Shown: in pieces, positions 1-8,211 of the stretch
Numbering within the stretch: the first letter of the stretch is position 1
How the letters are laid out: each line of letters begins with the position of its first letter
From: Shewanella sp. KT0246
GTDB lineage: Bacteria; Pseudomonadota; Gammaproteobacteria; Enterobacterales; Shewanellaceae
Assembly (NCBI RefSeq): GCF_019654955.1
Contig: NZ_BPEV01000005.1
Coordinates: 62,001 to 126,000, forward strand
DNA length: 64,000 nt
Direction of reading: 5' to 3'
Made by a program: the position numbers and the translations under genes
The notes under the pieces: generated by a model
Told to the model about the DNA's origin: nothing
The model's input: the letters and a program-made list of their open reading frames with translations, nothing else
Database searches by the model: none

Positions 1-1288
1 CAGAGGTTTGCGCCACAAACGAGCGAGTTTGCGCATCCAAAACTGTGGTGTAGCTTTCTAGCCCAACTTGATACTGCTCAAATGAAAGTGTTTCGGCTTG
101 CAGTGCATTTTCTTGTGACTTAAGTGTGGCTTGATACTGTTGTTGTAAACTGGCATCTAAACCCAGCGTGTTTTCCACTTGCTCGAATGCAGTAAACAAG
201 GTGCTGAGGTATTGTTGCTCTTGCTGCTTTAAAATCAGCTTTTGCTGCTCAGTTTGCGCTTTTAACCGTCCTGCATTAAAAATCGGTGAGGTTAACCCAG
301 CAAATACAGACCAACTGCTAAAGTCACCATCAAACAGATTATCAAATTCACTGCCACTGCTGCCTACACTGCCGCCTAAGCGCAGCGACGGATAGCGCTG
401 TTTTTGAGTATAAGCGACGGTCGCATCTTGAGATAACAGCTGATACCACGCCCCTTGCAAGGAAGGTTTACGCTTAACGAGCTCGCTCGGAATACCAATT
501 TTTATGCCTTGAGGCAATAATGGTAATTTAGCATCCACCAGCAACTTGGCTGCAGGATAACCGCCCAGTAATCGTTCTAATTGGCGTATATCGGAATTTA
601 ACTGATTGCGTTGGCCGAAGAGGTTGGATTGTTCGTTGTAAAAAGCATTTTGAGTTAAATACACATCAAGGGCCGTATTAAGCCCTTGGAAATAACCAGA
701 CTCAATAATATCAAAGCTTACTCTGGCATTTTCAGTGCGGCGCTCATATAACTTTACTAGCTCTTGAGACGTTACCACTTGGTAATACGCACTTACTACA
801 TCTGCGACAAGGTTATCTCGCGCTTGTTGATAGTTGGCTTGTGCAGTTAATAAATCTAGCTTAGTGGCCTTAGCGTTGTCAGATAACTTACCCCAAATAT
901 CAAGCTCATAAGTTAAGTCGAAACTCAGGCTATTGGTGTTAGTTTGGGTGTCATTATCACCATTACGACCAGAGGTTAGCCCGCCAGTTAATTCTGGCCA
1001 AAAGTTTGAATCGCTGACAGTCTGAAGCTGCTTTTTGATTTCAACGTCTAACGCTAATTTAATCAAATCTTGATTACGATTTAGCGCAATACTGGCAAGT
1101 TCCAATAATTGGTCAGTGGCAATGGCTTCAACCCAAGGCTGATTTTCTTTTAATGCTTGGGCACTGGTGTACCAAGTTTGTGGCAGCTCAGGGGTCACCT
1201 GTTTCTCATCCAAATATGACTGACTGGTGCATCCTGCTAAGACACTTAGCGATAAGGCTATTAACGCTACAGTGAAATGTTTGTTCAT
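1..1288 (-). CDS. TolC/NodT-family outer membrane efflux lipoprotein (partial)
   Basis: Outer-membrane channel component of a tripartite efflux pump. I translated the reverse strand from the ATG at 1288. The N-terminus is a lipoprotein signal ending in LAGC, with the lipidated Cys at about residue 20, and the rest is the repeated coiled-coil pattern of the OEP/TolC family, including the typical LTYELDIWGKL and PIFNAGRL segments of the NodT subfamily. The frame stays open to the left edge, so the C-terminus lies outside the window. NodT-type channels usually sit last in an operon with an RND or MFS pump, but here its own start faces a non-coding region, so partner genes (if any) would lie to the left. 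Family is sure; substrate unknown. Confidence 0.9.
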   Translation of the reverse strand, partial: MNKHFTVALIALSLSVLAGCTSQSYLDEKQVTPELPQTWYTSAQALKENQPWVEAIATDQLLELASIALNRNQDLIKLALDVEIKKQLQTVSDSNFWPELTGGLTSGRNGDNDTQTNTNSLSFDLTYELDIWGKLSDNAKATKLDLLTAQANYQQARDNLVADVVSAYYQVVTSQELVKLYERRTENARVSFDIIESGYFQGLNTALDVYLTQNAFYNEQSNLFGQRNQLNSDIRQLERLLGGYPAAKLLVDAKLPLLPQGIKIGIPSELVKRKPSLQGAWYQLLSQDATVAYTQKQRYPSLRLGGSVGSSGSEFDNLFDGDFSSWSVFAGLTSPIFNAGRLKAQTEQQKLILKQQEQQYLSTLFTAFEQVENTLGLDASLQQQYQATLKSQENALQAETLSFEQYQVGLESYTTVLDAQTRSFVAQTS

Positions 1289-1644
1289 CGACCAAAATTC
1301 CAAAGTGTGATTATTTTTATGTTAATAATTTTAGAGATTTGCAGCAAAAATTCATACTGATATTGTTCAACTTTGCACGGCTTTACAAAACTACAACCTT
1401 AACCCATTTACATAACCAGCTATATGCCACAAACAACATATCGACCATATTGAAAATCGATTTAAAAACCACAATTAATACTTATAAAACATAAAATTAA
1501 ATATAAAAAGCAAAATGACCAGTACTGGAAAACTGATAAAACTAGCTAAGCCAGTTGAGACATACTTGCTTACACTCTCAACCGACAATTTGAAAAATGC
1601 AACATAATAGACACTATGTGTTTCAGAATGTGGTCTGAGAATGA
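1289..1644. other. Non-coding region upstream of the TolC-like gene
   Basis: This AT-rich stretch holds the promoter of the TolC-like gene. I see no convincing ORF, RNA gene or strong hairpin in it. Confidence 0.5.
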
Positions 1645-1761
1645 TTAAAATACGGCTGTGATTGCCTCAAGGCTCACTTTTATATTTAACGGCGCTTTGT
1701 GTCCATATGGGTGTAAGCCATAAATATTGTTGATTTTTAGATAATGACTTAGAGATGATTA
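1645..1761 (-). pseudogene. Relic of a LysR-regulator C-terminus
   Basis: Read on the reverse strand, 1740 down to 1645 encodes LKINNIYGLHPYGHKAPLN followed by IKVSLEAITAVF and a stop. This closely resembles the C-terminus of the intact LysR gene just to the right, which has LTINTVFALHPFGSKVPLN followed by VKVCTEAIRKQL. An in-frame stop lies upstream at about 1759-1761 and similarity fades beyond it, so only about 32-40 codons remain. The likely reading is a decayed paralogue or the leftover of a duplication. There is no start codon or ribosome site, so it should not be expressed as a protein. Confidence 0.6.
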
Positions 1762-1822
1762 TCTGTAGAAAATATCACAACATAAAAGCTGTAAACAAAA
1801 ATATACTGACAATCATTCAGCT

Positions 1823-2176
1823 TCATTTATTTACATAATAATTTTGTTGAACTTGAGAGGGGCTTGGTCTAATGATTAAATTTGCATTCACATCGACGAC
1901 AGGCAAATTATAGCGTTTGCTCGAAATTCCCTGCGTTTCCATTCTTTGATGTAAATTGCTTGCGACTTCAGGGTCATCAACTACAAAATAATATGGTTCA
2001 ATACCTTCTTGGCGTAACTTTTTCAATAAACCTTGTGTATGCCCACAAGAGTCTCTTCCATAAACCGCAACGTATGACTCGTTGTATAATGGTGGGAGCT
2101 TATCTTTTGGTCCAAAGTCTTGCCACGCTTTATAAGCGCAGAAACCTAAAAGCACATATATTAATAGTTTTTTCAA
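1823..2176 (-). CDS. Membrane-anchored glutaredoxin-like protein
   Basis: A 117-residue protein. An N-terminal membrane segment (about residues 2-17) is followed by a thioredoxin-fold domain with VAVYGRDSCGHT, in the place of the CPYC motif of glutaredoxins. Downstream it has the YNLPVVDVN segment, whose cis-proline is typical of the glutaredoxin fold. Only one cysteine is present in the motif (CGHT), so a monothiol or non-redox role is possible. I chose the TTG at 2176 because AAGGAA lies seven bases before it; the ATG at 2203 has no ribosome site. It stands alone between the LysR relic and an intact LysR gene. Function unknown beyond the fold. Confidence 0.6.
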   Translation of the reverse strand: MKKLLIYVLLGFCAYKAWQDFGPKDKLPPLYNESYVAVYGRDSCGHTQGLLKKLRQEGIEPYYFVVDDPEVASNLHQRMETQGISSKRYNLPVVDVNANLIIRPSPSQVQQNYYVNK

Positions 2177-2307
2177 TTGTCCGTTCCTTAGACTTTCACA
2201 CAAATAATCTTAACGTTAAATGACTCTTTCTAATTCAATGAATTTTAAGCGAAGCAAAAACAAGCAACACCAAATAAAACAATACCTTATTTCCAGATAT
2301 CTTCCAC

Positions 2308-3183
2308 TTAAAATATTGCTTTAGTCATTACTAGTTGCTTCCTAATCGCCTCAGTGCATACCTTCACATTAAGTGGCACTTTAGAGCCAAACGGATGCAA
2401 CGCAAACACAGTATTTATAGTTAATTTTCGATTTTTAAACACTTCGACTAATTCTGCTTTTAATTTTGGAAGGTGAAAATCAGGCACAATTCCGATTCCA
2501 CAGCCAGATTGAATCAGGGCTAAGCAGGTATGAAACGAATTGGTCACACAATGGGCTTTCGCGGTGTATTGCTTGAACTGATGTGCATTTGACTCAAACT
2601 GATGAACAATGTTTTTACCCTGCCAAGTGTTGGCAACATACGGCAGTGTATCAATGTCGGCATTCTCTATAATCGACTTACTGCCCACCAAAACATCTCG
2701 AAATGATCCAATACGTTTTTGCATCAACATGCTTTGTTCTGATTGGCCAACCCGAATAGCTAAATCAATATCTTCGGATAATAAATCTAAATGTTGATCA
2801 TGACTGATTAACTCTGGTTCCAGCAATGGATATTGTTTAAGTAAACCACTAATGGCCGGTGTAACTAACGTTTCCATTAATGCATTCGGTGCAGTAATAC
2901 GCACTCGCCCTTGAGGAGCAAGTTTAGTTTGCTCGACTTCAAACCAAGCGTCACTGGCAATTTGATTCAAAGCTTTGCATTGCTGATAAAACTGCTCACC
3001 CGCAGACGTCAAAGACTGTCTGCGCGTTGTTCGCTTTAACAGCACCACATCAAGTTCTGTTTCTAGTGCTTTTAAGTGCTGGCTGATCACTGACTTTGAC
3101 AGTTCAAGTGAGTCAGCTGCGCCAGTAATTGATCCAGACTCAACAATATGGGCAAACACGGCCATTTGACGAAATCGATTCAT
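2308..3183 (-). CDS. LysR-family transcriptional regulator
   Basis: A 291-residue LysR-type regulator. The winged helix-turn-helix is at about residues 1-60 (GSITGAADSLELSKSVISQHLKALE), followed by the two-lobed effector-binding domain ending in the FALHPFGSKVPLN region, as in the DmlR/AaeR branch. The ATG at 3183 starts the conserved MNRFRQMAVFAHIVE; an upstream ATG in frame (3264) would add 27 residues that do not fit the family. It is divergent from the NTF2-like and VOC genes at 3299 and 3718, so by the usual LysR layout it probably controls them. Effector unknown. A decayed copy of its C-terminus lies at 1645-1761. Confidence 0.85.
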   Translation of the reverse strand: MNRFRQMAVFAHIVESGSITGAADSLELSKSVISQHLKALETELDVVLLKRTTRRQSLTSAGEQFYQQCKALNQIASDAWFEVEQTKLAPQGRVRITAPNALMETLVTPAISGLLKQYPLLEPELISHDQHLDLLSEDIDLAIRVGQSEQSMLMQKRIGSFRDVLVGSKSIIENADIDTLPYVANTWQGKNIVHQFESNAHQFKQYTAKAHCVTNSFHTCLALIQSGCGIGIVPDFHLPKLKAELVEVFKNRKLTINTVFALHPFGSKVPLNVKVCTEAIRKQLVMTKAIF

Positions 3184-3298
3184 TTTATTGTTCAGTTTTA
3201 TTAAACAGTGATTGTAAATATAGCTGTTTTTCCGAAGTAGTGACAAGACTAATATCAGTCTCATTCGATGGGTTCATCACTCACTTAAGGATTAAATA

Positions 3299-3688
3299 AT
3301 GACTCAATCAACCACTACAGAAAACCCAGTATTAACCGCATGTAAAAATGGTATTGCAGCGTGGCAAAGCGCTTTTAATAATCAAGATGCCAAAGGATGC
3401 GCCGCCCAGTACCAACAAAATTGCATTATGACAGCACGCCTATTTGGCGTATTCGAAGGTCGTGAAGCGATTGAAGCATTCTGGCAAGGTATTATGGATC
3501 AAGGATTTAAAGATGTTGACTACACCGATGTCACTTGGGAAGCTGAAGGTGATAATGGCTATATATTGACCTCAAGCTGGACTATGAATAAAGCCTTTGG
3601 TGTTGTGCATCGTGAGCTTTGGGTTGTTGAAGCAGATGGCAAAGCACGCCTAGCTAGCGATGAATTTGAAGTTCAAGGCGAGCGTTAA
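3299..3688 (+). CDS. SnoaL/NTF2-like domain protein
   Basis: A 129-residue cytoplasmic protein with the length and motif order of the SnoaL-like/DUF4440 NTF2 fold: an N-terminal helix (IAAWQSAFNNQDAKGCAAQY), then the GVFEGREAIEAFW turn, then beta strands ending in ELWVVEADGKARLASDEFE. Members of this fold include small isomerases, hydrolases and polyketide cyclases, but the sequence does not say which. AAGG lies eight bases before the ATG. It is first of a probable two-gene unit with the VOC protein (29-bp gap) and is divergent from the LysR gene. Confidence 0.75.
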   Translation: MTQSTTTENPVLTACKNGIAAWQSAFNNQDAKGCAAQYQQNCIMTARLFGVFEGREAIEAFWQGIMDQGFKDVDYTDVTWEAEGDNGYILTSSWTMNKAFGVVHRELWVVEADGKARLASDEFEVQGER

Positions 3689-3717
3689 CGCAGCTGAGTA
3701 ATAAGGAAAGTAAATCA

Positions 3718-4587
3718 ATGCAGATAACTCACCACAGTTTATATATCAGCAACCCTGAGCAATCTTTGGGGTTTTATCTGCAGCAGTTGGGAATGCAGCT
3801 GGTAAAGCAGGATCAAATTGGCGGCCGCTGTCATTATTTATTGCAGTTTCCCAGCGCAGCGAACCATGCGCAACTTGAATTAATACATGATCCTCAGCGC
3901 GTCTTTAGTATTGCAAAGCAACCAAGTCGAGTGGATGGCTATTGGAAATTTTCAATTGCGGTAGGCCACTTAAAAACGGCACGTCAAAACCTCATCGATA
4001 ATGGCATTACCACTACGCCTTGCTTAGAAATCCCTAATCTCGCGTATTTATGTCACCTTGAAGATCCTGACGGCTACAGCATTGAGTTAATCCAAACACA
4101 TTTGATTGAACACACCCAAAGCTCATTAATAAAGCAAGCGCCAGATTACCCATTAGGCAGTGCCGCGCACTTCAATTTATCGACCTTAAGAGTCAAAGAC
4201 ATTGCATTAAGTCTGTCGTTTTACCAAGAGTTGGGATTAGAGCTAGTACATACTTTCCGCTCAGACGAGCGCAACATGAGCTTATACTTTCTGGCTGATA
4301 AACACGCACAAGCCTTTGCCGATTTACAAGCTGCAATCAATTCAGCCAGCCAATCAATCGGCAAATCAATGAATGCCAAAATTGTGGAAATATTATGGCA
4401 ATACCCAGAAACGCTATTAGAACTGCAGCAATTTGACGGCACCGCTGAGGATGAAGACTTTAGTTACCATACATCGACCCACAGCGGTTTTGCAGGACTC
4501 ACTTTAAAAGGAGTTGAAGAACAGCAAAGTAATAGTGTTAATAAACTCGTTAAAGATCCTGACGGTTTTTTATTGCGAATCGACTAA
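3718..4587 (+). CDS. Two-domain VOC (glyoxalase/bleomycin-resistance) family protein
   Basis: A 289-residue protein with two vicinal-oxygen-chelate modules. The first (about 1-130) starts ITHHSLYISNPEQSLGFYLQQLGM and ends with the typical EDPDGYSIELIQ. The second (about 145-289) starts HFNLSTLRVKDIALSLSFYQELGL and ends VKDPDGFLLRID. Such proteins bind a metal and act as glyoxalase-I-like lyases, dioxygenases or binding proteins; the DPDG-x-IE pattern carries the last metal ligand in the first module, while the second ends LLRID. It follows the NTF2-like gene, probably in one transcript under the divergent LysR regulator. The substrate cannot be read. Confidence 0.8.
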   Translation: MQITHHSLYISNPEQSLGFYLQQLGMQLVKQDQIGGRCHYLLQFPSAANHAQLELIHDPQRVFSIAKQPSRVDGYWKFSIAVGHLKTARQNLIDNGITTTPCLEIPNLAYLCHLEDPDGYSIELIQTHLIEHTQSSLIKQAPDYPLGSAAHFNLSTLRVKDIALSLSFYQELGLELVHTFRSDERNMSLYFLADKHAQAFADLQAAINSASQSIGKSMNAKIVEILWQYPETLLELQQFDGTAEDEDFSYHTSTHSGFAGLTLKGVEEQQSNSVNKLVKDPDGFLLRID

Positions 4588-4606
4588 CCCATTAATAAAG
4601 ACACGC

Positions 4607-5380
4607 TTACTTCATAGCCGCTTTTACATAAACATCAAAGCGGTTTTTCTTCTGCGCTAATACCATGCTAGGTTTTACTCCATCTAAATCTTCGGCATAA
4701 TCTGGGCGCTTAACAACCACACGTTTTGTTGCCAATGCTTGGGCAGGCTTTAATAATCCATCGGCATCTAAATCTGCACCAACAAGCGTTTGAAACACGC
4801 GCATCTCTTTTTTCACTAGCGCTGATTTCTCACGGTGTGGATACATAGGATCTAAATACACTACATCAATTTCTTCACCTGACTGCGCAGCCGCATCAGC
4901 TAACGCTTCAATACTTGAGCCATGAAATAGACTCATGCGTTCACGCATCCACTCTCCAATTTCTGCATCTTCATAAGCACGGCGTAGTCCGTCTTCAAGT
5001 AAAGCGGCCACCACAGGATGACGCTCAACCATAATCACTTTGCAACCTAAACTCGCTAACACAAACGCATCACGGCCTAGGCCTGCTGTGCCATCAACAA
5101 CCGTAGGAGAAATACCTTGTTTCAAACCAACGGCTTTAGCAATTGTTTGACCGCGACCGCCACCGAACTTGCGCCGATGCGCAACCGCACCTGAAACAAA
5201 ATCGACTTCAATGCCATCAAGCTTAGGTTCGTCACGTTTATGCAGCGTTAAGGTGTTTTGCTCGAAGCGTAATTCAAACTCAGCTTCTTTATCCCACACT
5301 AAGCCCCAGCGTTCGCTGATATCAACTAAAGATGGGTATTGCTGGTTAAAAAAAACAGGTATTTGCAAAGGGTTGTCCAA
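4607..5380 (-). CDS. rsmJ: 16S rRNA (guanine1516-N2)-methyltransferase RsmJ
   Basis: A 257-residue SAM-dependent enzyme that methylates G1516 of 16S rRNA. It carries the segments I know from E. coli RsmJ (YhiQ): [20 protein letters not shown], the SAM loop [29 protein letters not shown] (motif IV) and [15 protein letters not shown]. The start is TTG at 5380: an in-frame TGA lies six bases upstream at 5384-5386, so no longer form is possible. It is divergent from rlmJ, with about 127 bp between. In E. coli rsmJ neighbours prlC; here prlC is about 25 kb away. Confidence 0.95.
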   Translation of the reverse strand: MDNPLQIPVFFNQQYPSLVDISERWGLVWDKEAEFELRFEQNTLTLHKRDEPKLDGIEVDFVSGAVAHRRKFGGGRGQTIAKAVGLKQGISPTVVDGTAGLGRDAFVLASLGCKVIMVERHPVVAALLEDGLRRAYEDAEIGEWMRERMSLFHGSSIEALADAAAQSGEEIDVVYLDPMYPHREKSALVKKEMRVFQTLVGADLDADGLLKPAQALATKRVVVKRPDYAEDLDGVKPSMVLAQKKNRFDVYVKAAMK

Positions 5381-5507
5381 GGCTCAATGAGATTATCAGT
5401 ATTATGCCAAAACCCAGCGAAAGTGAATACCTATACCTGATGGCATAGAAAACTTATAATGCAGATATTACACAGCCTTAAGCTGTTCAAATAATCTGGG
5501 ATTACTC

Positions 5508-6350
5508 ATGTTAAGTTACCGTCACGGTTATCACGCTGGCAATTATGCCGATGTACTCAAGCATTCAATGTTACTGCAAGTGCTTAAACTCATGCACAAA
5601 AAACATAAGCCAATGGCTTACATTGATAGTCATGCGGGTGCTGGCGGTTATGCGCTAACCGATGAGTTTTCTAAGAAAACAGGTGAGTATCTAGATGGTG
5701 TCGCTAAGCTTTGGGGCAAAGATGATTTACCAGAACCCTTGCAGCTTTATATTGAAGATGTAAAACACTTCAACCAAGGTGAAGAAGATCTGGCTTTTTA
5801 CCCGGGTTCTCCTGCTTTTGTTGATATGAACATGCGTGAGAAAGACCGCATGGTATTACATGAGCTACACGGGACTGATTTTGCCTCACTTGATGAGCAA
5901 TTTGCTGATGACAGACATGTTCGCGTAGTAAAAGGTGATGGTTTAAAAGGACTGATTGCTGCTGTACCACCGCTCGAGCGCCGCGGTGTTGCACTAATTG
6001 ATCCAAGTTATGAAATAAAAACTGACTATCAAGATGTAGCCCACGCAATCATTAAAGCTCACAAACGCTTTGCAACAGGTGTATATATGCTTTGGTATCC
6101 TGTGGTTGATAGAGCGCAGACTGAAGCTATGTTGAAAATTTTGGCTGATAGCGGCATTAAAAATCAACTTAGAATTGAGCAATCAATTACCCCAGACAAC
6201 AATGCCTTTGGTATGACATCTGCTGGATTATGGGTGATTAACCCACCTTGGCAGCTAGATACCGCGGCTAAAGAAACTTTGGATTACTTAGAGCGCTGCC
6301 TAGGTCAAAGTGGCGGTAAAACAGTGGTTAAGCTAGAAGTACCTGAATAG
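5508..6350 (+). CDS. rlmJ: 23S rRNA (adenine2030-N6)-methyltransferase RlmJ
   Basis: A 280-residue enzyme that makes N6-methyladenine at A2030 of 23S rRNA. The start MLSYRHGYHAGNYADVLKH and the segments IDSHAGAGGYAL (SAM site), RRGVALIDPSYEIKTDYQ and GLWVINPPWQL match E. coli RlmJ closely. One point is odd: the catalytic motif IV reads DPSY where, as I recall it, E. coli has DPPY. The surrounding residues are conserved, so the enzyme is probably active. It is followed by a bidirectional terminator and is divergent from rsmJ. Confidence 0.95.
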   Translation: MLSYRHGYHAGNYADVLKHSMLLQVLKLMHKKHKPMAYIDSHAGAGGYALTDEFSKKTGEYLDGVAKLWGKDDLPEPLQLYIEDVKHFNQGEEDLAFYPGSPAFVDMNMREKDRMVLHELHGTDFASLDEQFADDRHVRVVKGDGLKGLIAAVPPLERRGVALIDPSYEIKTDYQDVAHAIIKAHKRFATGVYMLWYPVVDRAQTEAMLKILADSGIKNQLRIEQSITPDNNAFGMTSAGLWVINPPWQLDTAAKETLDYLERCLGQSGGKTVVKLEVPE

Positions 6351-6410
6351 AAAGTACCTGAATAAAAGTGCTTAGTAAAAAGCACCTGAATAAAAAGTGC
6401 CAGAGTGAAA
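6342..6410. repeat. Short imperfect tandem repeats after rlmJ
   Basis: The last codons of rlmJ and the following bases contain about four copies of a 14-20 bp unit of the type AAGTACCTGAATA / AAGCACCTGAATAA / AAAGTGCC. The pattern looks like slippage duplication of the gene's 3' end. No protein or clear RNA structure is seen. Confidence 0.5.
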
Positions 6411-6439
6411 TAGCTAAAAGCGCTCAATAATACATCAAC

Positions 6440-6467
6440 AAAAAGCCACCGTTATTGGTGGCTTTTT
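6440..6467. terminator. Bidirectional rho-independent terminator
   Basis: An 11-bp perfect stem AAAAAGCCACC / GGTGGCTTTTT with a 6-base loop. A-rich on the left and T-rich on the right, it can end rlmJ (+) and also the small lipoprotein gene on the reverse strand. Confidence 0.85.
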
Positions 6468-6501
6468 AATACATGAATTTCAGGTGATAAAATAAAACCA
6501 G

Positions 6502-6768
6502 CTATACGCATCCTTTATCGGCAGAAAAAGGGCGAGTAATCAAACCCATCAAGGCACTGAAAAGGCCCACTGCAACATCTTGCTGTGGATCGCTACGAGT
6601 ATTACCTGGCCTAGATTCCCATTCGTCGCGCTGAACCTTGTTATTGGCCGCGCCAACGACAAAATCACAACCAGCATTCATCGAAGCTGTTTTAACGTTA
6701 TTACTAGTGCAAGCTGTGAGCATGCCACTCGCTGCAATGATTACTGACAAGATTAATATTTTATTCAA
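6502..6768 (-). CDS. Small lipoprotein of unknown function
   Basis: A protein of about 88 residues with a lipoprotein signal (ILILSVIIAASGMLTAC, cleaved before Cys). The mature part is polar with a C-terminal hydrophobic patch (VAVGLFSALMGLITRPF), then a terminal GCV. A TTG at 6768 fits an AAGG nine bases upstream; the ATG at 6777 has AAGG directly against it, which is too close. It lies downstream of the M28 peptidase on the same strand and may be carried on the same transcript. No family recognised. Confidence 0.6.
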   Translation of the reverse strand: MNKILILSVIIAASGMLTACTSNNVKTASMNAGCDFVVGAANNKVQRDEWESRPGNTRSDPQQDVAVGLFSALMGLITRPFSADKGCV

Positions 6769-6829
6769 TGTATACATCCTTGTTTAACATTTTTTGCTCC
6801 CTTTTGCTTAACATCTAAAAGCGTTCATA

Positions 6830-8203
6830 TTAAAAAGCGCCAGCTGCACCAGGAAATACCACAGGGCTGGTATTGCCGTCTTTGCCGACAGCAGCAACGC
6901 CATAGAGATAATTATCTATCACCATGTTTTTCATAATAAACTCGTTTACTTTGCCAACATAGCGACTGTGGGTCCATTCTGACTCAGTTGTTAGGCGCCA
7001 ATAAACACGATAGCCAACAACATCTTTATTAATATTATCATTCCACTGAATTTTAGTGTCGGGTTGCATTATCCCTTCAATCTTAACGCCTGTAGGCGGC
7101 GCTGGCGCCCATGCCATTGAGGCTAAACTGATCGCATTTAATGCGGTTAGCTTAGCGTTAAAATTGAAATCAACACCTTCAATCACATCGCCATATTCAA
7201 TACCGTTTTCGGTACGTAAATCTTGGTGCTGACGATCATAATGCTCATTGGTTTCCATCACCCTAACCGCAGGCATGCCCGCTTTATTAAATGGTAAGTG
7301 GTGACCACCGCGACCAAAGCGGTCAAGACGGTATACCAACATAACATCTAAATTTGTCATGTATTGGTCAGCCAAGGTTTTAATGTTTCGGGCTAAGTTA
7401 CGTGAGGCTGAATCGTTTTCGCCGCCACTAAAGTAACGCTCTTTTGCTTCTTCTTTGGTTTCCGCAATTCGCACCCCTTCAGAGAATACCCTAACGGTAG
7501 AATTATTAATCACGCCATTAATACCAGCAATGTTGCCAATCATGTCATTATTGAGCACAGCTTGAACTTGCCAGTCATGCTTTTTAGCATAATTAATCAA
7601 TACATCACCACCGTACAAGCCTTGCTCCTCACCAGACAACGCAGCATAAACAATGGTGCCATTAAACTCATATTTAGATAGTACTCGCGCCGCCTCTAAT
7701 GCTCCAGCAACGCCTGATGCATTATCGTTGGCACCCGGTGAATCTGAAGTAAAATTCATTGGATCGGTCACGCGAGAGTCAATATCGCCACTCATCATCA
7801 CGACTCGCTTAGGGTCAATTTTGCCTCGTTGAATTGCAAAAACATTGACCACTTCAGTCGGCTCAGGGATACGTTTTCCTGTAACAGTTTCGCCTACCAT
7901 CACGACTTCAAGACATCCGCCACAGTCAGCTGAAATACGTTCAAATTCTTCTTTAATCCAACGCCTTGCCGCGCCAATACCACGCGTATCCGATTTAGTT
8001 TCCGATAAGGTATGTCTTGTACCAAAGCTTACTAGTTTGGCGACATCATCATGTAAGCGCTTAGCTTTTGGAGCTGCGGCAATATCATATAAACGTAAGT
8101 CTTCTTGAGAAGGTGCTGGGGCAGCACTCGCGCCAAAGCTAATTAATGAGATGAGGCCAGTCAATGCGACGGCCGTTTTGGTGAGTTGTAATGCTTGTTT
8201 CAT
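6830..8203 (-). CDS. Secreted M28-family zinc peptidase with C-terminal fibronectin-like domain
   Basis: A 457-residue exported protein with a Sec signal at 1-27 (cut after GASA). The M28 aminopeptidase core spans about 30-360: PGANDNASG (bridging Asp), LSGEEQGLYG (catalytic and ligand Glu), NNDMIGN (Asp ligand), and GGHHLPF (His ligand). In the first ligand position M28 enzymes normally have a His (AHxDS); here the text is SGDIDS, so an Asp or a shift replaces it. The last 90 residues (PAPPTGVKIEG...) look like a fibronectin type III domain. It begins 8 bp after the transglycosylase gene with GAGGAA before the ATG, so the two are co-transcribed. Confidence 0.88.
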   Translation of the reverse strand: MKQALQLTKTAVALTGLISLISFGASAAPAPSQEDLRLYDIAAAPKAKRLHDDVAKLVSFGTRHTLSETKSDTRGIGAARRWIKEEFERISADCGGCLEVVMVGETVTGKRIPEPTEVVNVFAIQRGKIDPKRVVMMSGDIDSRVTDPMNFTSDSPGANDNASGVAGALEAARVLSKYEFNGTIVYAALSGEEQGLYGGDVLINYAKKHDWQVQAVLNNDMIGNIAGINGVINNSTVRVFSEGVRIAETKEEAKERYFSGGENDSASRNLARNIKTLADQYMTNLDVMLVYRLDRFGRGGHHLPFNKAGMPAVRVMETNEHYDRQHQDLRTENGIEYGDVIEGVDFNFNAKLTALNAISLASMAWAPAPPTGVKIEGIMQPDTKIQWNDNINKDVVGYRVYWRLTTESEWTHSRYVGKVNEFIMKNMVIDNYLYGVAAVGKDGNTSPVVFPGAAGAF

Positions 8204-8211
8204 AAGTTCCT

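Noticed and set aside
1634..1652. Fur-like TGAGAATGATTAAAAT near the LysR relic
   Set aside because: Only about 11-12 of 19 positions fit, and it overlaps the stop of the relic with no gene start next to it.
1882..2223. 113-codon ORF opposite the glutaredoxin-like gene
   Set aside because: It is the antisense of a gene with a recognisable fold and lacks a ribosome site.
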